Below are positions 60,189-64,000 of a stretch of DNA of 64,000 nt, piece by piece. Position 1 is the first letter of the stretch, and each line of letters opens with the position of its first letter. Made by a program: the position numbers and the translations under genes. The stretch is from Streptomyces sp. NBC_00224. Lineage in GTDB: Bacteria; Actinomycetota; Actinomycetes; Streptomycetales; Streptomycetaceae. The notes under the pieces were generated by a model, which saw only the letters and a program-made list of their open reading frames with translations, did no database searches and was not told where the DNA came from. The stretch covers positions 8,507,001 through 8,571,000 of the forward strand of contig NZ_CP108106.1 in assembly GCF_041435195.1 (NCBI RefSeq), in the 5' to 3' direction.

Positions 60189-60740
60189 ATGCCACCGACG
60201 CCGTACCGCGCCGCGCTCCTCGTCATCGACATGCAGCACGACATGAAGCCCATCATGCACCGCCCTGAGAGAACCGTCGGAACCATCGCGGGACTCAGCT
60301 CTCGGGCGCGTGCCGCGAAGGTTCCCGTCATCACGGTTCAGCAGCGAGGATGCGGCGATGCCTTGCCCGGACTGGCACCGCGAAGCGGAGAGCCGGTGGT
60401 GACGAAGACCTGTGCGGACGCCTTCTTGGACACCGATCTCGACGAGACGCTGATCCGGCTCGGCGTGACCGAGGTCCTTGTCACCGGCTTCGCCACGGAG
60501 AACTGCGTTGAGACGACCGCCCGCCAAGCCCTCAGCCACGGCTATGACTTGGTGCTGGTGGCGGACGGGCACACCACATCGGTCCGCTCTCAGCCGACGG
60601 ACTTTGCCCCGCCAGACCAGTCGATCGCCCACCACAACGAGATCTACCGGCACATCGACTTTCCTGATCGCAGCGTTCGGGTCCTGCCTGCCATAGAAGT
60701 TGACTTCATGGCGCCGGAGCTGGATACACCCGAGGGGTAA
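60189..60740 (+). CDS. Isochorismatase-like cysteine hydrolase
   Basis: 183 residues from ATG 60189. Triad: Asp14 (LLVIDMQHD), Lys73 (VVTKTCADAF), Cys106 (FATENCVETTAR). This family includes nicotinamidases, N-carbamoyl amidases and isochorismatases. Location right after an MFS exporter gene suggests it degrades or modifies the same compound. Confidence 0.88.
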   Translation: MPPTPYRAALLVIDMQHDMKPIMHRPERTVGTIAGLSSRARAAKVPVITVQQRGCGDALPGLAPRSGEPVVTKTCADAFLDTDLDETLIRLGVTEVLVTGFATENCVETTARQALSHGYDLVLVADGHTTSVRSQPTDFAPPDQSIAHHNEIYRHIDFPDRSVRVLPAIEVDFMAPELDTPEG

Positions 60741-61185
60741 GGCTGGGGAGGGTCGCCGCCGTACGGCCATGGCGCAGGGGTGACGGTTGGTCGTCAAAGC
60801 AACGCGTTTCATAGGTGGTTTCAGGCGGGTGCGATCTTGCCAACGCTCTCGGGGTGTCGGCCTACAGCCGTCGGGACGGGCCTGGTGCGGTTTCCCGGCT
60901 CTGCAGGCGCTTCCGCGGCCTCCTTAGCGGCCTCGACCGCCATGGTGCTCACTGCCCTCGCTGCTCCGTTCACTCCCGCCGCCCCCGCACGGGCCGCGGC
61001 TCCTGCCGACACGGTCACCCTCACCCTGCCTGACCGCGAGGAACATAGTGGGTGTTCTATGGACCTTTTGGCGGGTTCTGCGTTGAGACGCGAGGTGCCG
61101 GAGATTGGGGGCCTGGCCCCGGGATGGCTGTTGCGCGCTATCTGGCAGGATCTGCAGGCATCGCATACGTATGAATGGGGGGCGG
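60741..61185. other. Decayed stretch with a signal-peptide relic
   Basis: No complete gene. A plus-strand frame at ~60880-61045 reads like a Streptomyces signal peptide and the first residues of a mature secreted protein (SLAASTAMVLTALAAPFTPA then APARAAAPADTVTLTLPD), and then loses sense. It is probably the 5' end of a broken secreted-protein gene. Confidence 0.4.
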
Positions 61186-61473
61186 ATGCTCACAAGCCGC
61201 GGGCGGCCGGGGGTCGTGGGGTTGCTGACCAGGGCGGGCCTGTTCCTGGCCGGGCTGGCGGCGGTGAGTTGGGGGCTGGTGGCCGTCATTCCGCTGAGCC
61301 TCGCCGAGGCCGCGACGGGCCGGGGTAGCCACGCATTTGCCGTCTCGGTCTTGCGGGGTGTCGCCCGTGGAGCGGGGGGAGCGGCTGCCGATGTGCTGGT
61401 CGCTGCGCTGCTGGTCCTGTGTGTCAGGGGCTTGGTCAGGGCCTGTCGTCGACGGCTTGGGACAGCGCCCTGA
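61186..61473 (+). CDS. Small membrane protein, 95 aa
   Basis: ATG 61186 opens a frame with two hydrophobic helices (AGLFLAGLAAVSWGLVAVIP and AADVLVAALLVLCVRGLVRA), basic ends, and no known family. The G-rich segment just before the ATG could serve as ribosome site. It overlaps the end of the pseudogene on the other strand by 38 bases. Whether it is expressed is unclear. Confidence 0.4.
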   Translation: MLTSRGRPGVVGLLTRAGLFLAGLAAVSWGLVAVIPLSLAEAATGRGSHAFAVSVLRGVARGAGGAAADVLVAALLVLCVRGLVRACRRRLGTAP

Positions 61474-61830
61474 GCGGGCTGAAGAGGCTGGGTGCGGGTG
61501 CGGGTGCGGGTGCGGGTTCGGGTTCGGGTTCGGGTTCGGAGAGGATGTCCCGGTCGGCCAGGCGTTTCAGCTTGGCGCGGATGCTCTCGGTGTGCCGCGG
61601 CTCGTTGGCGATGCCCAGCATCTCGCAGACCTCTTTTGCACGGAGCCCGCGCCTGGTCTGCTCGAAGGCAGCGAGGACCTCGCGGTAGCCAGGGCGGCAG
61701 CGGTTCGGGCGGCTCGTCGCCGTCCCCGGCGGACAGTTCCAGCGCCGTCTCGCGAGTGAACGTCTTCGGGCGCCCGCCCTGCGTATGACGCTCACGCGGG
61801 ACCGGGTCATCGTGGCCGAGATGCGCTCTG
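61436..61830 (-). pseudogene. Frameshifted winged-helix protein of Streptomyces
   Basis: The minus strand carries GRPKTFTRETALELS and EPPEPLPP in one frame, then GYREVLAAFEQTRRGLRAKE then VCEMLGIANEPRHTESIRAK in the next. Intact relatives that I recall read through EPLPPGYREV without a break, so one base seems to be inserted near 61697. The recognisable part is a helix-turn-helix; the tail is an EP/AP repeat encoded by the hexanucleotide array. A decayed gene. Confidence 0.5.
61490..61537. repeat. Hexanucleotide tandem repeat, 4 x GGGTGC then 4 x GGGTTC
   Basis: Eight perfect 6-bp units without interruption. On the minus strand they encode the Glu-Pro and Ala-Pro repeat tail of the pseudogene. 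Such arrays change length by slippage. Confidence 0.85.
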
Positions 61831-62275
61831 CGCGTGATCTTGCCTGGCTGGAAGAGCGGGCGCGCCATGGACGCGCGGGATACATGGACCCGAAGCAGGC
61901 GGCGGCGTTCGCGGAGTTCCTCGCCAGCCAGCCCCCTCCGCGCTCCCCAAGGACCAACCCCTGGCACCAGGACCGCACTCGCAGGAGATAGCGGTGTGGC
62001 AGGTGACCGACGCGTGGCAGCGCATCGAGACATGGCTGCGTGCCCATGCCCCCGCGTCGTATGCATCCCTTCCGCTCCTGGAAGAGGCCCCCGCCGATCC
62101 CCTGGGCGTCCTGCTGGGCCGTACGCGGGCGGCGATCCTGGATCTGCACCACGCCATCGCCGAGACGGGCTGGCTGAACCGGCTGAACCGGCTGCCGCAG
62201 GACGGGGGTGCCCGGACCGCCAGGACGCAGCCCGCGGCTGGAGTTGGGTCTTGCTCCTCTACGCGACGCAAGTAA
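61785..62275 (+). other. Two short frames, one an SMI1/KNR4-like fragment
   Basis: Frame 61785-61991 (68 residues) has no family and no ribosome site. Frame 61994-62275 begins WQVTDAWQRIETWLRAHAPA then SYASL, the typical N-terminus of Streptomyces SMI1/KNR4 immunity-type proteins, but the rest does not continue the fold. Both are probably relics in the decayed stretch that precedes the ALF-repeat gene. Confidence 0.4.
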
Positions 62276-62403
62276 AGAACAAGCCAATCACACACCATGA
62301 GATTGCAAAAGCAAACCAATTTTTGGGTGTGCTGGACGAGATCATATCCAACTAGTCCGGTTTGACTCTTATTGGGTGACTCTTCAAGACTTCGCCTTCA
62401 TCT

Positions 62404-62421
62404 CCCCTTTATGTACAGGGG
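62404..62421 (+). promoter_or_regulatory. Hairpin that hides the ribosome site of the ALF-repeat gene
   Basis: CCCCT (62404-62408) pairs with AGGGG (62417-62421) around an eight-base loop. AGGGG is the only good ribosome site for ATG 62431, nine bases on. The surrounding 62270-62430 stretch is unusually A+T-rich for this genome. It may act as a translational switch or as a thermolabile stem. Confidence 0.4.
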
Positions 62422-62430
62422 CATTACGTG

Positions 62431-64000
62431 ATGAAGAGGGCTAGTCAAACCAGCATGGACAAGCAAGACATCACCTCTGCGCGCATGCGCAGGGTCATCA
62501 CCCGCGGCATCGTCACCACCACCGCTCTGGCCGCAGTGGTCGGCGTGGCCGCGCCGGGAGTCGCCATCGCCAGGCCCGGGGAGGCCGTGGCCGCGGCCGC
62601 CGCCATCGGTACCGACGAGAAGCAGCGCGTGGAGGCGGCCGCCGTCGTCGGCCTCGACGCCACGTGGGACGTGCTCCAGCGCAGTGACCTGGACTTCATC
62701 CAGGAGCTGTGGCGCAAGGCCCGCGAGGGCGGCGAGAAGTACGAAGCGGTACGGATGGCGGCCGAGGAGGCCATGCTCAACCCCGACGCGGAGGCCCACG
62801 TACGGTTCATCACCGGCGGCATCCACGAGGCGTACGCGACCGACAGGAAGCGCGAGCAGGAGCGCGAGGCCGCCGCCCGTGGCGACCGGCTCGCCAAGTC
62901 GCAGGCGCTCATCGCGGTGGGCATCCCCGGCAGCCCCGACCTGCTGGCGCTGAGCGACGACAACTTCGTACGCGCCGTCATGAAGCACGAGGCCGCCGGT
63001 CCGCAGGTCAAGGCCGCGGCGGCAGCCGCGCTCGCCGGTGACGCGGTCGCCTGGCGCGAGTTCATCACCAACGGTGCCCGCGAGGCCCACCAGCGCGATG
63101 TGGCGGCCGAGCTCAAGGAGCTTGAGGAGAAGAACCGCGAGGAGGCGCAGCGCCGCCAGGAGCTGGCCGCGCGCAAGAGCACGGCGGCCCTGTTCAACCT
63201 CACGCCCGCCGAGGCCATGCTCAGCCTCAGCGACGACAACTTCATCCGCGAACTGCTGCGCCAGGCCGTTGCGGCCAACGGCCCCGAGCTGTACGCCGCC
63301 GCCCAGAAGGCGGCGCTGAGTCCGAACGCGGCCGACTGGCGCGAGTTCATCCACACCGGCGCGGAGAAGGCGTACAAGACCGACGCCGAGAACCGGCGCA
63401 AGCAGATCGCCGAGGCCAACAAGCTGCGTCTGAAGCAGATCGCGGCCGCCCTGGCCAAGACCGGGGTCAACCCCTGGTTCGTGGCCAAGGCCAACAAGGC
63501 GCTGACCGGCACGGACGAGCAGGTCGTCGACTTCCTCAAGGAGGACAACCAGTACCGCGCGATGCGCCAGTCGCTGCAGCCCGCCACCGGCAAGCCGGCC
63601 GGCTTCTTCGTCCGGCAGTCGCGGGTGGACGCCGGCGAGGCCTTCGTCGCGCCCGTCGCGGCCAAGGGCAAGCAGGCCGACCGTGAGGACGCCACCTGGG
63701 TCGTGGTGCCCTCCCTCGCCAAGAAGGCCGACTGCTACTCCTTCGAGTCGGCCCGTGACCGCGGCTCCTTCCTGACGCTGAAGGGCCAGCGGGTCGTGGC
63801 GGCCGCGCACGACGGAAGCGACGGCTCGGCCAAGGCCGCCACCTGGTGCGCCCGCCCGGGCCTGTCCGGCTCGGGCAAGTCGTTCGTGTCGGCGAGTCAG
63901 CCGGACCGCTGGCTGCGGCACTTCGCGGGCGACGTCTACGCCGCCGACAAGGACGGCAAGAACCGCTTCGACGGCGGCAAGGACTTCGCCCAGGACGCCA
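62431..64000 (+). CDS. Secreted ALF-repeat protein with AbfB domain, runs off the window
   Basis: The frame from ATG 62431 is open to base 64000 (523 codons seen). Signal peptide: VITRGIVTTTALAAVVGVAA. Residues ~55-355 are about five ALF repeats of ~60-75 residues (pattern LSDDNFVRAVMKHEAAGPQV then KAAAAAALAGDAVAWREFIT NGAREAH) with interleaved Lys/Glu/Arg coiled stretches. From ~390 a beta-trefoil AbfB (CBM42) domain starts (FFVRQSRVDAGEAFVAPV, GSFLTLKGQRVVAAAHDG, DRWLRHFAGDVYAADKDG). ALF-repeat proteins are secreted by Streptomyces and often end in toxin or polysaccharide-binding domains. An alternative start is ATG 62455. Confidence 0.85.
   Translation, partial: MKRASQTSMDKQDITSARMRRVITRGIVTTTALAAVVGVAAPGVAIARPGEAVAAAAAIGTDEKQRVEAAAVVGLDATWDVLQRSDLDFIQELWRKAREGGEKYEAVRMAAEEAMLNPDAEAHVRFITGGIHEAYATDRKREQEREAAARGDRLAKSQALIAVGIPGSPDLLALSDDNFVRAVMKHEAAGPQVKAAAAAALAGDAVAWREFITNGAREAHQRDVAAELKELEEKNREEAQRRQELAARKSTAALFNLTPAEAMLSLSDDNFIRELLRQAVAANGPELYAAAQKAALSPNAADWREFIHTGAEKAYKTDAENRRKQIAEANKLRLKQIAAALAKTGVNPWFVAKANKALTGTDEQVVDFLKEDNQYRAMRQSLQPATGKPAGFFVRQSRVDAGEAFVAPVAAKGKQADREDATWVVVPSLAKKADCYSFESARDRGSFLTLKGQRVVAAAHDGSDGSAKAATWCARPGLSGSGKSFVSASQPDRWLRHFAGDVYAADKDGKNRFDGGKDFAQDA

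Noticed and set aside
62398..63921. A 507-residue open frame on the minus strand
   Set aside because: It is the shadow of the plus-strand ALF-repeat/AbfB gene, whose frame is open to the window end and shows signal peptide and clear repeats.
1..64000. tRNA or rRNA genes
   Set aside because: No cloverleaf-like or rRNA-like sequence was noticed on either strand while reading, though a dedicated tRNA scan could not be run.

Overview
The window is chromosomal DNA from a high-GC actinomycete, almost certainly Streptomyces. It carries WhiB, a conservon, ECF-sigma and PucR regulators, YxFxxD lipoproteins, DUF1996 and ALF-repeat proteins, a Pls/PosA synthetase, GTG starts with ATGA/GTGA coupling, and rare TTA codons. 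It reads as accessory DNA: many regulators and secreted proteins, little housekeeping, several decayed mobile pieces.

Layout. 1-4.5 kb: a truncated GlxA-type regulator, an IS scar, then a small protein / PfkB kinase / HAD-GT20 fusion cassette. 4.5-8.9 kb: a gene-poor, plasmid-like remnant with a degenerate tyrosine-recombinase-like gene, a run of four hairpins, a 16-bp x4 array followed by an exact 23-bp x5 iteron-like array, and a small winged-helix Rep-like gene. 8.9-12.5 kb: diguanylate cyclase, HTH regulator, zinc-ribbon protein, WhiB. 12.4-18 kb (minus): three sigma-like proteins, two with C-terminal membrane anchors, plus a PucR-type regulator and an unknown. 18.3-22.2 kb (plus): a ferric-reductase-like cytochrome, a NuoF-ferredoxin fusion and two lipoproteins, which look like an electron route across the membrane. 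22.3-25.2 kb (minus): DUF4142, DUF1996 and a small protein that I read as an exotoxin A-type ADP-ribosyltransferase ending in HDEL. 25.5-31 kb: second YxFxxD lipoprotein, secreted protease, GH18-like protein, NarL-type two-component pair, transposase scar. 31.5-38.9 kb (minus): SET-domain protein, Pls/PosA-family synthetase, phospholipase A2, beta-carbonic anhydrase, SulP transporter. 39.1-44.6 kb: unknown protein, then a tightly coupled lipid-modification operon (FAD oxidoreductase, DUF1365, cyclopropane-synthase-like methyltransferase, DUF1295, hydrolase). 45.2-50.6 kb: VOC protein and a conservon headed by an MHYT sensor. 51-57.6 kb: pseudo-receiver regulator fused to a kinase scar, XRE / HExxH protein / MAB_1171c-type module, streptogrisin-like protease without visible signal peptide, YbaK-type deacylase and EamA transporter. 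57.7-64 kb: LysR regulator, MFS transporter, isochorismatase-like hydrolase, a decayed stretch, and the start of a secreted ALF-repeat/AbfB protein that runs off the end.

The most striking item is the HDEL-tailed ADP-ribosyltransferase (22291-22971). Its His, both Tyr, and Glu-Thr-Ile...Trp...Ala-Glu motifs line up with Pseudomonas exotoxin A domain III, a family that inactivates eukaryotic eEF2. HDEL is the fungal ER-retrieval signal. It sits behind two secreted or membrane proteins, one from a family common in fungi. Second come the iteron-like arrays and the SET/Pls operon. Eight genes carry in-frame TTA codons (two sigma-like proteins, PucR, both YxFxxD lipoproteins, GH18, DUF1365, CvnA), which suggests bldA-dependent developmental control of much of the window. 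All family calls are from reading the sequence; no database search was run.
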